Made by a program: the position numbers and the translations under genes. From assembly GCA_026120185.1 (NCBI GenBank), contig JANUWF010001813.1:1178001-1242000 (forward strand): DNA of 64,000 nt. Direction: 5' to 3'. This stretch comes from Voacanga thouarsii. Lineage: Eukaryota > Streptophyta > Magnoliopsida > Gentianales > Apocynaceae. Of this stretch, positions 35,432-47,087 are shown piece after piece. The notes under the pieces were generated by a model. That model saw only the letters and a program-made list of their open reading frames with translations. It ran no database searches and had not been told where the DNA came from. How positions within the stretch are numbered: the first letter of the stretch is position 1; every line of letters starts with the position of its first letter.

Positions 35432-36045
35432 TCATCCTTTGGTGTGGCCAAATTTAGATTTCTGAAGTCAATGCAAATCTGCGGCTGGCCGTTTTTCTTA
35501 ATAACGGGTACAATATTGGACACCTAATCCACATATCGGTAGGTACGGATGAAACCACACTGAAATAACCTCTCAATTTTTCCTTTGAACCTAGGTAAAA
35601 GAGCCAGATTAAAATTTCGAGTTGGCTGCTTATGAAGCTTGAAACCTTCTTTAATTGGTAAGCACTGCTCCACAATGCCTCTGTCTAGTCCTGGCATTTT
35701 ATGATAATCCCACACAAAACAATCTTTGTACCTATGAATCAGGATAGTTAAAACATTCCACTGATCGAGTGTTAAGCACAATCTTACCTTTGTAGTTCTG
35801 TTTTTCCCAGGTTCCCCGATATCCACTTCCGTTAACGGGTCCTGAGCGATGAAACCAAGTGCATGCCGAATGTCAGGGTCCTCTATTTTTAGACATTGAC
35901 CTTCTAGCCCTTCCGTTGTGATTTGATTATGAACCATGGTGAGCTTGGAGTAATGGCTTGGGTCAATGGTAGAGCAGTAGAACACAGCTTCGTTCATATG
36001 CACTTCTGCTGAAAATGGATTAGGGTCGGCTAGTATCCTTTCCAC
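35432..36045 (-). pseudogene. Element C reverse transcriptase, N-terminal part
   Basis: From 36045: a protease-RT linker, then the RT start (WDYHKMPGLDRGIVEQCLPI, FNLALLPRFKGKIERLFQCGFI). One stop follows, then the conserved PVIKKNGQPQICIDFRNLN and ATPKDEY at 35432. The next residues are found at 22180, beyond element B. The order and motifs are those of Tat-lineage gypsy RT. Confidence 0.88.
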
Positions 36046-36111
36046 TCGTTCTCCATCCTAAATTAGCATCATTTGGTGAAGTATCGATGGAACACAATAG
36101 TTTGCATGAAT

Positions 36112-36533
36112 TCAATCCCTACCTAGTAAGATAGAATAAGCCAGCTCTGCCGTGATTACAAAGAAGACAGTCTTACTAACCTTAGATCCGACGGCCACAT
36201 CAAAAGTGATGATCCCTTTTGCTTTGGCTGCATTCTCAGTGAAATTAAGCATTTGGATATATGTAGGAGATAAATCATGTTTATCCTTACTTAAACGCCT
36301 TAAGGTTGCCAACGACATTATGTTTAAAACAACCCTCCATCGATGAAAACCTGAGAGAAAGGTCTTCCATTGATATGTGTCTTGATATACAACGGCTTGA
36401 GGTGATTGGTATGTTCTGCTGTTGGGATCGGAAAAAACATCCCTTCCGATGGCATTTTTAACTCGATGAGCTCAACAGCCTCTTCTTCCGTTGCATAGTA
36501 ATCCTCCTCCACTGTTTCTTGCTCGGACCTCAC
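36112..36533 (-). pseudogene. Element C aspartic protease
   Basis: Reads PLYIKTHINGRPFSQVFIDGG, then a frame break, then MSLATLRRLSK, a flap-like NFTENAAKAKGIITFDVAVGS and SILLGRD. The active site D-G-G rather than D-T-G or D-S-G is the form seen in Tat-lineage elements. The LLGRD motif closes the domain. It would release gag and pol proteins from the precursor. Frameshifts near 36330 break it. Confidence 0.8.
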
Positions 36534-36540
36534 TCAGAAT

Positions 36541-37560
36541 TGTGATGGGAGAATGCTGAGCATGTTCTGACCTGTGAAAGTACATACCTATCTATCTAAA
36601 CATTCCTCTAGCACTTGTTTCTACTGAGCCCGTCTTCTTTGTTCCCGTTATTTCTTAGTTTTTGTAAGTTGGGAATGATGGCCTAGGAAAAACGACTCTT
36701 TATGAGGTATATACACTGTAAACTTCTCATCTTTCCCCCAGAAATAAGTCGCGAAGGTCAGAACTGTAAGCCGAGTGAAAACTGATGGCTGATCATCCAG
36801 CCTTTGGAACATTGTTCTTTCCCCCTTAAAGGTCTTGGACTACTCCTTGACGGAAGAATTTCCCGGCTCATGCTCCACATCTTCTTTGCATGTCTATACC
36901 ATACTTGCATCAACCGTTGGAAACGGGTTTGTATCAATTAAGGTTTCCTCGCGTTTATCCGCAAATCTCACCTTTCCTTCTTGCAAAGCTTTCTGTATTA
37001 TGTTCCTGAAAACAACAGAGCTATTGGTATTATGAGAAAACTAGTTATGCCACTTACAGTATTTCTTGCCCTTTAATTCCTCTGGCTTTGGAACCTTGTG
37101 GCCGAAAGGTAGACGAATATGTTTGTCTTTTACCATCTGATCAAATATTTGCTTAGCCCTTAATACATCGAATGTGTATGTGGATGGCCTTGCAGGAGAA
37201 GCTTCCTCCTTCCGTTTGCCAGGTTTCAAAAAAGGATAAGTGTAAGAAACTATTGGTATTATGAGAAAACGAGTTATGCCACTTACAGTATTTCTTGCCC
37301 TTCAATTCCTTTGGCTCCGAAACCTTATGGCCGAAAGGTAGACGAATATGTTTGTCTTTTACCATCTGATTAAAGATTTGCTCAGCCCTTAATACATCGA
37401 ATGCGTATGTGGATGGCCCTGCAGGAAAAGCTTCCTCCTTCCGTTTGCCAGGTTTCAAAAAATGATAAGTGTAAGATGTACCTTTTACTAGTTCCGCCGC
37501 CATCACTTCCAGTAACTGCTCCTCCTTATTATCCGTAATGTCATCCGCCACTGATATCGT
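36541..37560 (-). pseudogene. Element C gag C-terminal/nucleocapsid region with duplication
   Basis: Contains the segments YHFLKPGKRKEEAFP, FDVLRAEQIFNQMVKDKHIRLP and KGKKYCKWHNSFSHNTN. The last is a Cys/His-containing motif typical of Tat-type gag near the protease. The block occurs twice because of a 229-bp direct duplication (37021-37478). Stops and frameshifts follow. The lower part (36541-37020) is degenerate linker with no clear motif. Confidence 0.65.
37021..37478. repeat. 229-bp tandem duplication in element C gag
   Basis: Two head-to-tail copies, 37021-37249 and 37250-37478, each starting ctattggtattatgag. They differ by scattered substitutions, so the duplication is not recent. 229 is not a multiple of three, so it shifts the frame. 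Confidence 0.88.
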
Positions 37561-37587
37561 TGTTTACCCTTGAGAAAACTTAACTGA

Positions 37588-38718
37588 CTACCTTTTCTCT
37601 TTCTCCTTGATCATTTCCTCTATTTTGAAAGCCTGAGACAGCAGACGGGATAGGTCAGAAAAGTCATGGAGTATAAGACACTCTTTAAGCTGCAGATGCA
37701 TTCTACTGATAGCTATTCTAGCACACTCTATTTTTAGCATTTGAGTGGTGCATTTGGCTTTAATTTGCCGAAAGCGCTTAAGGAACTCTGCTACACATTC
37801 AGATGATTTTTGCTTAACTGCTAAGAGATCCACTATGGAGACCTCAGGTGCTGGTTTAAAGAAACGCCCATGAAAAATTTGTTCCATATTTGCCCATAAG
37901 TACACGGAGGTAGGTGTCAGATTTGCATACCAAGTAAACGCCGCCCCTGTCAAGGACAAAGAAAATAATTGCAATTTATGTCAGTCACTATTCCCAAACT
38001 CTCCACATTGTGTCGTAAACCTTCCTATATACTCCATAGTTGACTTGTTGTCATCTCCAGAGAATGTGAAAAACTCGGGCAACTTAAATCCTCGCGGTAG
38101 CACTGCCATAGAATCCACTTATTCGGGATAAGGCTTCTGATACACTAGCTGATCCCTCACTTGTCGACGCAGTGCCTTGGTCATTGAGTTGATGTCGGCT
38201 GATGGTACTGGCTGCTGATTCTGTATGGGGGAACTTATCACAGTTGATCGAGAACCTTGTTCTGAGAATGAAGCCATCTCAAGGTACCCTACTCCCTGCA
38301 TTGGATACGCGGTCGCCGTGATAGGATACGCTGCAAGGACAGCTACAACGTAACTTTAGGGTCCTCCATACGAGGAATAAACATTCATGTTAGGAGCTGC
38401 ATTCTGGTCGTAGAATACCTGTGTCCCCATTGAAGCCTAGGCCCCCGCGATCGGATATGGTAGAGTTTTCCCTAGGAAAGGTTTCGCAAGAGCCATGCCG
38501 GGTGCATTTAAGCCCGGACTCCCTTGGTGCCCCCCAGACGTTGGCATATGCTGCTCTTAGCGCAATAATTGTACTGACCCATAAGATGGTGCAACAATGG
38601 ATGATGGGGGAGGGTATATACCTACTTGAGGTGTCCCATAAGCATTTTGCCTTTATTCGAAATTATAAAGCTCATTCTGAAGCAGAGGTCAAAACACTGT
38701 GGCGAACTGAGGAATAAG
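37588..38718 (-). pseudogene. Element C gag, capsid domain
   Basis: The retrotransposon gag domain (37974-37588) reads LQLFSLSLTGAAFTWYANL, FHGRFFKPAPEVSIVDLL and CVAEFLKRFRQIKAKC. Upstream (38120-37975) is LPRGFKLPEFFTFSGDDN..EYIGRFTTQCGEF, also typical of Tat-lineage gag. Further up (to 38718) is a low-complexity Tyr/Pro/Gly-rich N-terminal part with stops. The very N-terminus is beyond the family-E LTR at 40229-40476. Confidence 0.85.
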
Positions 38719-40228
38719 TGTTAGGGATGTGCCCTAGAGTCAATTTGTACTTATATTATTGTGTTATATTTTACATAATAATATGAAGTTTTCCTTTCCA
38801 TGAATAGTGCATTTTTGTTTTGTGGTCATCAAGTACGTGACTTGATAGTAAAACTCAACAATAAAAATAATGACTATTCTAAAATAGTCCCTGATCGATT
38901 ATTATTATTGGAACAATAATAAATTAAGATTAGTATGCTTGTGACTAGATGGCTATGTTTTACTGGTCATGGATATTTGTGATATCAAGTCAAAACATAA
39001 ATAAATGTTAGAGAACATTGTATTGGGCATGACCCACTGTGAGAGTATTTCATGGAACATGTCATGAGTACTTTCTAGCCATAATGAAATAAAAAGTCCT
39101 TCGACCTAAATTCATCATAGTTTCCTACTTGATAAATTCTATATTTTGACGTTGTCTAAAGTTGTCTTTAATCAGATAATAAATTAGACTACTGTTGGAT
39201 ATATAATAAATCAAGGAGAGGAATACGATTGATAGTGAAGGAATTTATCCTTTTCAATTATGGGAGAGATATCCATGAGTCATTTGATAAGTTAGACTGT
39301 TAAAATGTATGGCCGTGCTCAAATATATCAATCTAAGATATTGATATCATTTGTTTGAACAGTATATTATGAAATCAAGAAATAATTGATTAAGCTTAAT
39401 AAAGATGACATGTTCCGTGCCTTATGCTTAATCTGGATATCGTGTGACAAAAGGACTAAATATCAAATTGTGGTTTGGTTCAAAGAGATCACTGATCTTC
39501 ATTTAACCTGGATAGTTATAATGTTTTGCTAGAAATCGCTTATAACTTGTGGGCCATTTAAATATGATTTAGGCACACTACTAGTATTAAATGAACCTAT
39601 AGGGTCATACAATAAGCGAACTTGTTAGGTTACTTTTCTGGTAACTAGATTCGATGAATTTGGAAATATGTCTAAGTTAATCGAACCTAGAAAATTTACC
39701 AGATACAATGAATCTGGAAATATGTCCACATTCGATGTATCTGGATGATATCCAGATTATAAGAATCTGACTCGGTAAATTAATTAGTTAAATTATCGAG
39801 ATAATGGCAGAATCTTATCATATCAGTTTTTAGTTTAATTTGAATTTAAATTAAAATATGATAAGATATTATTAGATTTGGACTCTAAGAGATTCGGGAG
39901 TTTTTAAGAAAACCCTAGCCGTCTTCTCAACAGTCCTGTTCTGTTGAAAAATTTTGTGCCTCTATTCACCAGAAAAAAAAACTCTCAAGCCCTAGGCGCT
40001 AGCACTCTCGGGGTAACGAGTCAGTTTGCCGTGTGTACCTATAGAGGACGTTTGCACACTACAGTGTTTGGTGATCGTTCGGGTTGCACGTACGACAGTA
40101 CAATCAGAATCAAAGGATCTCGATTACGCCAAAAAGAGGTAATTCTGTAAACCTTAGATCTTTTTAATCGTTTACTTCGATCCTCAGAAGGGATTCGTTT
40201 CGCGTTTAGGAGTCCACGAATCTTAAAA
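38719..40228 (+). mobile_element. Solo LTR of family E
   Basis: Starts TGTTAGGGATGTGCCCTAGAGTC at 38719. The gag frame of element C is continuous across it (..ELIQSLI|PQFATV). The flanks share AATAAG (38713-38718 and 40228-40233), so the duplication is 5-6 bp and the right boundary is uncertain by a base or two; the LTR end lacks a clear CA. It is the same family as 1-1291. No internal region is present. Confidence 0.85.
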
Positions 40229-40476
40229 ATAAGGCTCTGAATGAGTTCACCTGTACACTGCTCCATGGCCTGTCGTATGGCAGTTAAAGACATGGGTGTC
40301 AATTGGGACACTTGGGAAGGAGATGAAGACTGTGTCCCCTATTGCTTAGGAATGATGACTTGGGCGTTGTCGGACGTCGTCATTATGGGATCAAACGCTC
40401 CCTGTAAAACCCGAACTGTAGGCCGATCGGAGGGATCTGATGAAAGCTTTGAGGATTGCTGCTGAGAATTAGACAT
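40229..40476 (-). pseudogene. Element C gag N-terminus
   Basis: Starts MSNSQQQSSKLSSDPSDRP at 40476 and reads through one TAG to SLTAIRQAMEQCTGELIQSLI, where the family-E LTR interrupts it. Gln/Ser-rich, as is usual for the N-terminal part of this gag type. This is the chosen gag start because no longer frame extends upstream. Confidence 0.6.
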
Positions 40477-41309
40477 AATGCGTTCTGAACGCAATTGCAT
40501 GCAACAATTACATTTGGTCCTATTGGGCGTGCTAATTTATGTTGCCTTATGAAAAGGAGAGTCGATGGAACTGTCGATCGGCTACTCTTCTAATGAACAT
40601 AAATAGTCCGATAGAAAGATGAATAGGTGAACCAGATCTTTTAAAAGATGTGGGTTCCTTGAACTTATTATAAAAAGGGTCTAATAAAGTAGAAATATTG
40701 CATGCGGAAGCAAATTAGGACTGAAAATAGTGTATTTCTATTGAGATGATGAACAAATACAAAAGTATCAGAATTTGAAATCAAAGCAACATAAAAGCAG
40801 AAAGTTGGTAATCAAAGGAATAAAGAAAAACTTTCAAAAACCTAAACAAAGAGGTAAATAAAGAAGTAAGGAAAGCTATAAACAAAGTTGTAAAGAAAAT
40901 ATAGAAAAAGGAATTGAAAACTGAAAGAAATTTGGTAATTCTGTTGTGGCGACTGTTGTTGGGTTCTTCATTCTGGGGGTTCCTTGCTCATTTTATGCTA
41001 GCTGCGGCATGGTTGCTGACTATCCGAATGTGGAGAAAATCCTGCTTCATGGCCCGTCCTTGGCAGTTAGGGATAGTAGTGCTTTGCCGATCGTGCCAAG
41101 ATCTAAGGAGTCGATTTATCGGCTCTTGGTTTTGATGTTGACCAAGTACTTCGGCCAAAGATTTTCTTGGTGTCATCATCTGCTTGGCAAAATTCGTATT
41201 GGTTTCGGTTCAAAGTTACCGTTGCAACGGATCGGCTAAAGATGGCGTTAACAATAATATTAGGAAAATTATCCTTTCTGGAAGGTAATATTATGATTCA
41301 TTTTCTAAT
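40477..41309 (-). mobile_element. Element C 5' leader and probable 5' LTR remnant
   Basis: Non-coding. It carries GATCGGC/CGATCGG-type short motifs also found across element C, so it likely belongs to C. A minus-strand TGTTAGAATATTAG at about 41309 could be the LTR start. I could not find a convincing LTR end or minus-strand PBS, and the partner LTR lies outside the window. Confidence 0.35.
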
Positions 41310-42836
41310 ATTCTAACAATAAAATATAAAAATAATTTAAAAATAAGTATAAATAGAAAACATATTCATATTGACATATTCCTCATCACTTATCTTTCTA
41401 TTCTTATCCCTCTTCTACCTCTTAGTAGTATTAAAATTATTCTATATTTCCAACTACAAATCATTTTTTTTTCCAAAAATTTAAAAAGCTCTGCACTTTA
41501 AATAAAATAATTACAAAATTTTAATTTAAAAATCATATCATAATTGTATAACTTACATGAAAAAAGTTTATTAAATTTTCTGTAAATATTTTAATTTGAT
41601 AATAATCAAATGTTATTTTATTAAAATCAAAATTTGAACCCAATAAAAAAATAATTATAATATTGAATAAAATAAAATAAGAATGTACTTGGTCAGTAAT
41701 TGTTTTGAGATGAATTTGTTTAAATATAATAAAAATTATTAAATATGTGAAGTTAAGGTGAGGCTTAAGTGGGACCAAAGAGAGAATATGATACATTATA
41801 AGTATATAATAGTTTTTGAAAAATAAAAATTATTTGAATAATAATTACTTGACATTAAATAAAATTTTAAATTTGGATGGATTGCGAAAAATCCCAATCC
41901 ATTTACACCCAAAAATTTGTATTTAAAGATATAAGAACACTATTGTGTGATTGTCATTTATTATAACCATTTGAAAGAAAAAAATATAATTAAATTATAT
42001 AATAATATGAGAAATATATAAAATAATTTTAAAATTTATGTATAATTCTTATTTTTAAATATTAAAAATATATTATATTACTTTCTTTCAATATTTTTTA
42101 AATCTTCTAAACAAAGAAATATAATATATCTTGAATCACATTTTGCAGATTTACTTTTTTAAATTTAAATTTTTATAATCTTACTTTTTCATGTACTAAT
42201 AAAATAATAATGTATTTGTTAGAAGTGATGTGAGAGTAAGTACCCCCCACCCCCTAGGCTGAGACAAAGGAAAATTTCGATATTTTATATTAAAATCATA
42301 AAATAAATTTTTAGATAAGAGAAAAATTAAATATGTTTTGAGACCCTTCCCTTCTCTGGGGCTCTCCCCAAATGATATTACCTTGGATATATTTGTTAGA
42401 TGTAAGATAAGGTGATTTTGTGTATCCATCCCTCGTGCCTAGGCAGACTCCAATGAAAAAAAAAAAAAAAAGAAGAAAACACAAAGTAAGAATATTCATA
42501 GTTTATATTGAGGAGTTTTTAAGTTGTATATTTCTTTAATATACATAAAAGCATATGCTACAACAACAATAATAATGAGGATGATGTACTGTTGGATTAC
42601 TTGCCGAATAGTAACTAACTTAGAAATAGTAATTTGGTAATTTTTATGAATAATTAATTTGGTAAAAAATAATAAATTTAGAAAAAAATAATAAAAATAT
42701 AAAAAATTGTATGTGTACGTTTACTAATCTTTTACATAAGCAGTAGATTTCAGGAAAGAAAGGGGAACTGTTTTGGACCCTCTTCAAAGTGAGATGGGCA
42801 TGCAACATCAATAAAATAGTCAAATATATCTAAAAC
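41310..42836. other. AT-rich intergenic stretch
   Basis: No gene, domain or paired repeat is recognised. It is very AT-rich, with short homopolymers and a C-rich spot at about 42242-42257. Confidence 0.5.
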
Positions 42837-43812
42837 TTGTTTTGTTTCTTCCAGCAATTAAATCCTGCGTCTCTTCCTAAAATTTCCAAAATTATGAATG
42901 CCGTTGGTTTTCCTACTTTCCATTTTGTTCCTGCAATTCGTTTCGCTGGTGAGGTAGTTGTTTGTTGGTGGAATCATATAAACTTACAGATCATAGTTAC
43001 AAATAGTAATATGATTAATTGTTTGATTCTCCCCACTACTGCTCCCAATTCTCTTTGGCAGTTCACCGTGGTTTATAGACCTTATATCTGTTCCAAAAAA
43101 AAAAAAAAAAAATCAATTTTGAGATGAGCTCACAGTTGGAAGAGCTTTTGATGGTCCTTGGTTGATTTTGGATGATCTCAATAGTACAACATGTCAAGAA
43201 GAAAGATAAGGTAGCAGACACTTCGTCGCCTCTAGCAATGTGGTTTCAACTCTTTGTTGATAATACTAGGTTAATTGATCTGGGTTTATTGGGTTTCCGT
43301 TTATTTGGGACAACAAAAGGTCGAGGGATGCTAACATTCAAGCTCCCCTCGATAGGGGGCTTGTTAATGCTTCTTGGCGTCTTCTCTTTTCCAGAGCTAT
43401 TTTCATCTCACTGCCATCTACGTAGATCATAAACCTCCTTTGCTTAATGCTTATCCTTCTTTTATCCCTCTCGCCAGATCTTTCAGGATAGAGTCTATGT
43501 AGGCTGGTGACAATTCTTTCCATGACATTATACGTTCTCCACGGTCCATTCCTATCCGCTGTTCCCCTGATTTTGAGCTCTTCTCTAGTTTAAAAAACAG
43601 AAAATCTGTCATCAAAAACCAAAAATAAGTGTGTTTTTGGCAATTCTATTGATGACATAAAAAGTTAAATTGAGACTCTCTAATCTCTATCTCAATTCTC
43701 TCTCATTCTAGAAAAGGAGAAAATTCCACAAGACATTTTGAATGAGATTCTGAAGAGAGAACAACTCTTTTGATGGGACAAAGCTAAGACTGCTTTGTCA
43801 AAGGAAGGCGAT
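42837..43812 (+). pseudogene. L1-type LINE ORF2 endonuclease relic
   Basis: Frames shift, but the order is that of plant L1 endonucleases: MNAVGFPTFHFVPAIRFAGEVVVCWW, then NLINCLIL-like, then the TVVYRPY segment (family: FTAVYGP). Next come the PWLILDDLN equivalent (family: PWLxxGDFN), GFPFIWDNKRSR-like, ANIQAPLDRGLVNASWRLLFPE and the linker REEQLFWDKAK-like sequence near 43760. A poly-A run (43095-43112) and stops interrupt it. Endonuclease nicks target DNA to prime LINE copying. No intact ORF and no ORF1 were seen. Confidence 0.8.
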
Positions 43813-43814
43813 GC

Positions 43815-43816
<2 letters not shown>

Positions 43817-43850
<34 letters not shown>
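43817..43850. repeat. (AT)n microsatellite
   Basis: A pure AT run inside the LINE relic, followed by gtatgtatatttatttatt. Confidence 0.95.
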
Positions 43851-43858
<8 letters not shown>

Positions 43859-44046
43859 ATTTATTTATTTATTTTCATCTCTCTACCATATTACATAGGG
43901 GGTATAACGATATAGATTCTTTACTTTCTGTTGAGAATGTTTGTCTAACATATTGGGGTAGTATTGGGCATGCTTTTGAATAATTCGACTATTCTCTTTT
44001 GTTATCTTTGATTTCTTTTCAAATTTGGATAATTTGATTCTCTTGA

Positions 44047-44577
44047 ATATGTTAGACATAGGGTAACGACGAACACAAACAGACAACTCATCTGAACTGA
44101 ATAAGCACTGCCTATCTATACCCAGCTAGGGCTCTAATAAATACAATTATCAAATATCAATAAAGTTGGCAAGGTCAAACAATCCAAGTGAAAAGACCAG
44201 GCTTTAACAAATGCAATTATCAAATATCAATAAAGCTGGCAAGGTCAAACAGTCCAAGTGAAAAGAAATTAGACAGAATTCAAAATTAATAGATAAGTCA
44301 GTAATGGACTTGAGAGACTTGCTCGCGGTTCCGCCAGAACGTACTCAGCACCGACCCTACTAGACGTACCCAATGCCGGCTCTCCTCACACAACTGTGAT
44401 CACCTCGAAAATCTCCTCAGTGAAAACATGGCCCAAGCCCGAGCTGGGCTGGGCGGGTGGTGCTCGCGTGTGGCAGCCCCACTACCTTAAGCTTTTCTAT
44501 CAAGTCTATAGAAAAGTCTTTTAATATATAAAGGCTTTCATACTCCTCAACTTTTCCCATGTGGGACTCATGTCTAA
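44047..44577. mobile_element. Possible small LTR or inverted-end insertion
   Basis: The ends TGTTAGACAT (44047) and ATGTCTAACA (44577) are inverted repeats of each other, as at the ends of a short LTR. It sits between the endonuclease and reverse transcriptase parts of the LINE relic and is richer in GC than its flanks. No target duplication is evident (GAATA versus TGAGA), so the call is tentative. Confidence 0.4.
44131..44266. repeat. 70-bp tandem duplication
   Basis: Two units, 44131-44200 and 44201-44266, sharing caattatcaaatatcaataaa and ggcaaggtcaaac, with few differences. Confidence 0.85.
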
Positions 44578-44659
44578 CATGAGATCCCAAATGGTTAAAC
44601 ACCCAACTTTAGTGACATTTAATTATGGATTCCCACCATGAAAATGGCTTCTACCATAG

Positions 44660-45123
44660 TCAAAACAATCTCTAATATGTTAAGAACAACTTCCATTAAT
44701 TGTTTTAGGCTAACTAATTATGAGTTAAAAGTTATTAACTCCCAAAGTTGCCATTTTCAATAGAATATTACTAATGTACAGAATGAGTTTTTTGTGTTTG
44801 TTCCTATTGCTAACTAAGTTAGATAGGTGATTTTTGTGATGAAATTAAGTAACGGTCTAGGTCTTGATGGTACACAGTTCACATAGTCCTTATGTCTTCA
44901 AGACTTATTGGTACTTGTTAAAGATAAAGTCATTAAGGCTATCCAACATTTCTTTGTTAATGGCCATCTCTTTAAAGCCTACAGTCACATTTTCATTGCT
45001 CTCATTCCAAAAGGAGATAAGGAACATAAAGTGGAGCATTTAAGCCCATAGCTCTTTTTAATGTCAGCTACGAGGTCATCACTAAAATTTTAGCTAATAG
45101 ACTCAACATCTCTTGGACAATAT
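44660..45123 (+). pseudogene. LINE reverse transcriptase relic
   Basis: Reads FVMKLSNGLGLDG-like (family: MxxxKAPGPDG), then VIKAIQHFFVNGHLFKAYSH and IALIPKGDKEHKVEHFKPIALFNVSYEVITKILANRLN. These are the conserved N-terminal blocks of L1 reverse transcriptase. It is in the same orientation as the endonuclease relic and probably the same LINE. It stops at a candidate hAT insertion. Degenerate RT-like sequence may resume at about 47088. Confidence 0.85.
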
Positions 45124-45457
45124 TAGTGGGCAATATTTTCAGAATCGGACCAGTCATCGAAACGAAAAATTTATTGGTTCACGATTTAATAATCTAATCA
45201 TAATTAGATCGTAATTGAATCGCTAATATTATAATTTATAAATTAAAAATATAATTATTTTAAAAATAAAATTTATCAATAATATAGTATAATTTAAGTA
45301 CATAAAGGCGCAAATATTCAAATATATGATTAAAAGTAGTCATTCTTAATTTATAACTAACAATCTAATCTACAATAAAATTAAAAGTAGTCATTCTTAA
45401 TTTATTACAAATACACAATTTCAAATCCATATTAAGTTATTACTTAAAGGTACAAAT

Positions 45458-45760
45458 CCTTAAATTCCTCTAGGCCAACTTTCATGATCAAAATCCTCAT
45501 AGTTGGATGCCCCACTTGTGCTTGCAACATCAGAACCAAAACTACTTAATTGGTCTCTAAATAGAATACTCTCTTGTAGTATTTTACTACAACCCTCCAT
45601 CGTCTTTTTAGTAACAACCTCAATAAGACCATCCATGACATAAGGTTTATCACAAAAGCTCTCTCGGTTATATTGAAAGGCAGGGTTCAACTAATATGTA
45701 GCAGCATGTATACTTTTCTTCAAATGCATATCCTATCTTCTTTTTAGCCATTATATGCAG
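45458..45760 (-). pseudogene. hAT transposase fragment
   Basis: Reads MHLKKSIHAATY, one stop, LNPAFQYN, then VMDGLIEVVTKKT. This fits the C-terminal region of plant hAT transposases (family pattern: HAAxYxLNPAxxY..VMxGL). The tail SILFRDQLSSFGSDVAS is close to the expected region before the dimerisation domain. Only about 100 residues remain; there is no catalytic core. Confidence 0.55.
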
Positions 45761-46210
45761 TATATAAAGGAAAAAAAATTATAAAATTATATGCAAGACC
45801 TTAAAATTTTACTTACAAAAAGGAATTACGTAAAAAGGGGTGACATTTTCACAGTACTTAATTGTGATAAGATAAATGAAAAAGTGGAGAGTAAAAAGGT
45901 GCTTTTGTTTCAATTTATTTATTTTTCCTTCAAAAAGAAGAGATAAAAGATGTAGCATATAAATAAAAGATGCCTAATGCATTATGCTCATTATTTTGTG
46001 TAACATTTTATTTTATTTTAATAATACTAATATTCCTTCTATTCCATTAAAATGAATAGTATTAACTCGACAATTTTTTTTTATGAAATTAACAACTCGA
46101 TAGATATTTTAAATTAATATGAGAATATTATTTTTATAATGTATATTATATTAATTTTTTATAAAAATTTCAATTATTTTAAAATATTTTAACACAATAA
46201 ATAAGCTAAT

Positions 46211-46863
46211 TTTAGGGGGATGCAATAGAAAGGAGTAACAAAGAAGCTTTCGTCTTTCAACCCAATATCAATCTACCCTCCCATTCATCCATCCTCCTCA
46301 AGAACCCATTCCCATTCCTAACCCTGTGCCTCCCCCTTTCTCTCTATTCCGCCCCTTTCTCTTCTTCCTAGAATCTTCATTTCTCTCTATTCATGTTCAT
46401 AGTTTCAATTGTTTTCTGTTGAAATTCTTTCTCAATCTTTAATTTCTTGACAATTGACAACTGAAATCCATTCTCCCACATGCCAATCTATTTCCAAGAA
46501 ATCAAAGAAGAAGAATATCATCATAATCAACAATACAACCATCGCCATGCAAAAGAGGATCATGGAAACCCACAAACATTTTCATCCCGGCCTCCGCAAT
46601 TGCATCCAAAAACAACTACAAAATCCAACACCAGAAAGCTACTTTGTGTCTTCTTCAAATGTATCATTATGGGATTCATTCTATCCTTATTTATAATTTT
46701 CATAGGCTTTGCAACCCTTGTCCTTATTCACTTTCTCCTCGCCACCAGCGCCGGTTGCCGTCGTCAGCGATTGGGTATTTCATTTAGTTTTTTTTTTTTT
46801 CATTCAAAAGCCTCAAAATTTATTGAATTATATAATCTGGCTCAAAATTTTATTGAATTATAA
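46211..46863 (+). pseudogene. Plant gene 5' fragment with one membrane segment (ATL-like?)
   Basis: A pyrimidine-rich leader (46260-46440) precedes ATG at 46480. The frame reads MPIYFQEIKEEE, a His/Gln-rich part and TKSNTRKLL. A hydrophobic segment follows at residues about 55-88 (IIMGFILSLFIIFIGFATLV, IHFLLATSA), then basic GCRRQR. Coding likeness ends abruptly at about 46780, and the rest of the frame is AT-rich. The arrangement resembles the N-terminus of ATL-type RING-H2 ubiquitin ligases, but no RING or GLD motif is present. The identification is tentative. It lies inside the candidate hAT element. Confidence 0.35.
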
Positions 46864-47087
46864 AATCTACACCCTTATTTTTTTTAATGAATAAATTGCT
46901 CGGTTCAAATTCAAGCCGGCCGATTCACGGTCCAACCGGTTGGACAGGTCGGTCCAACACAGTTTACACTATCCAGCACGGTTTTTTGAATGTTCGATTT
47001 AAACAAATGAACCATACTGTTTGAGGAATCGGTTCACGGTCCGACCGGCCAGTTGGGTCCGGTCCCAAAAAGCTTGCTAGTGGGTAA

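Larger units (their letters stand above)
45134..47077. mobile_element. Candidate hAT element inserted in the LINE
   Basis: Flanked by TAGTGGGCAA (45124-45133) and TAGTGGGTAA (47078-47087), consistent with an 8-bp hAT target duplication with one change. Both ends carry GGACCGGTC-like words (ggaccagtc near the left; ggtcggaccg and ggaccgg-type words at 46915-47065). A hAT transposase fragment lies inside. A clean terminal inverted repeat was not seen, so the exact ends are uncertain. Confidence 0.45.

Noticed and set aside
40944..40963. TGGCGACTGTTGTTGGGTTC on the plus strand looks like a tRNA primer-binding site.
   Set aside because: It faces away from the gag of element C, has no LTR end with CA before it and no gag after it on the plus strand. 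Probably chance.
44131..44266. CRISPR-like or satellite array.
   Set aside because: Only two units, no spacers, and a plant nuclear context.
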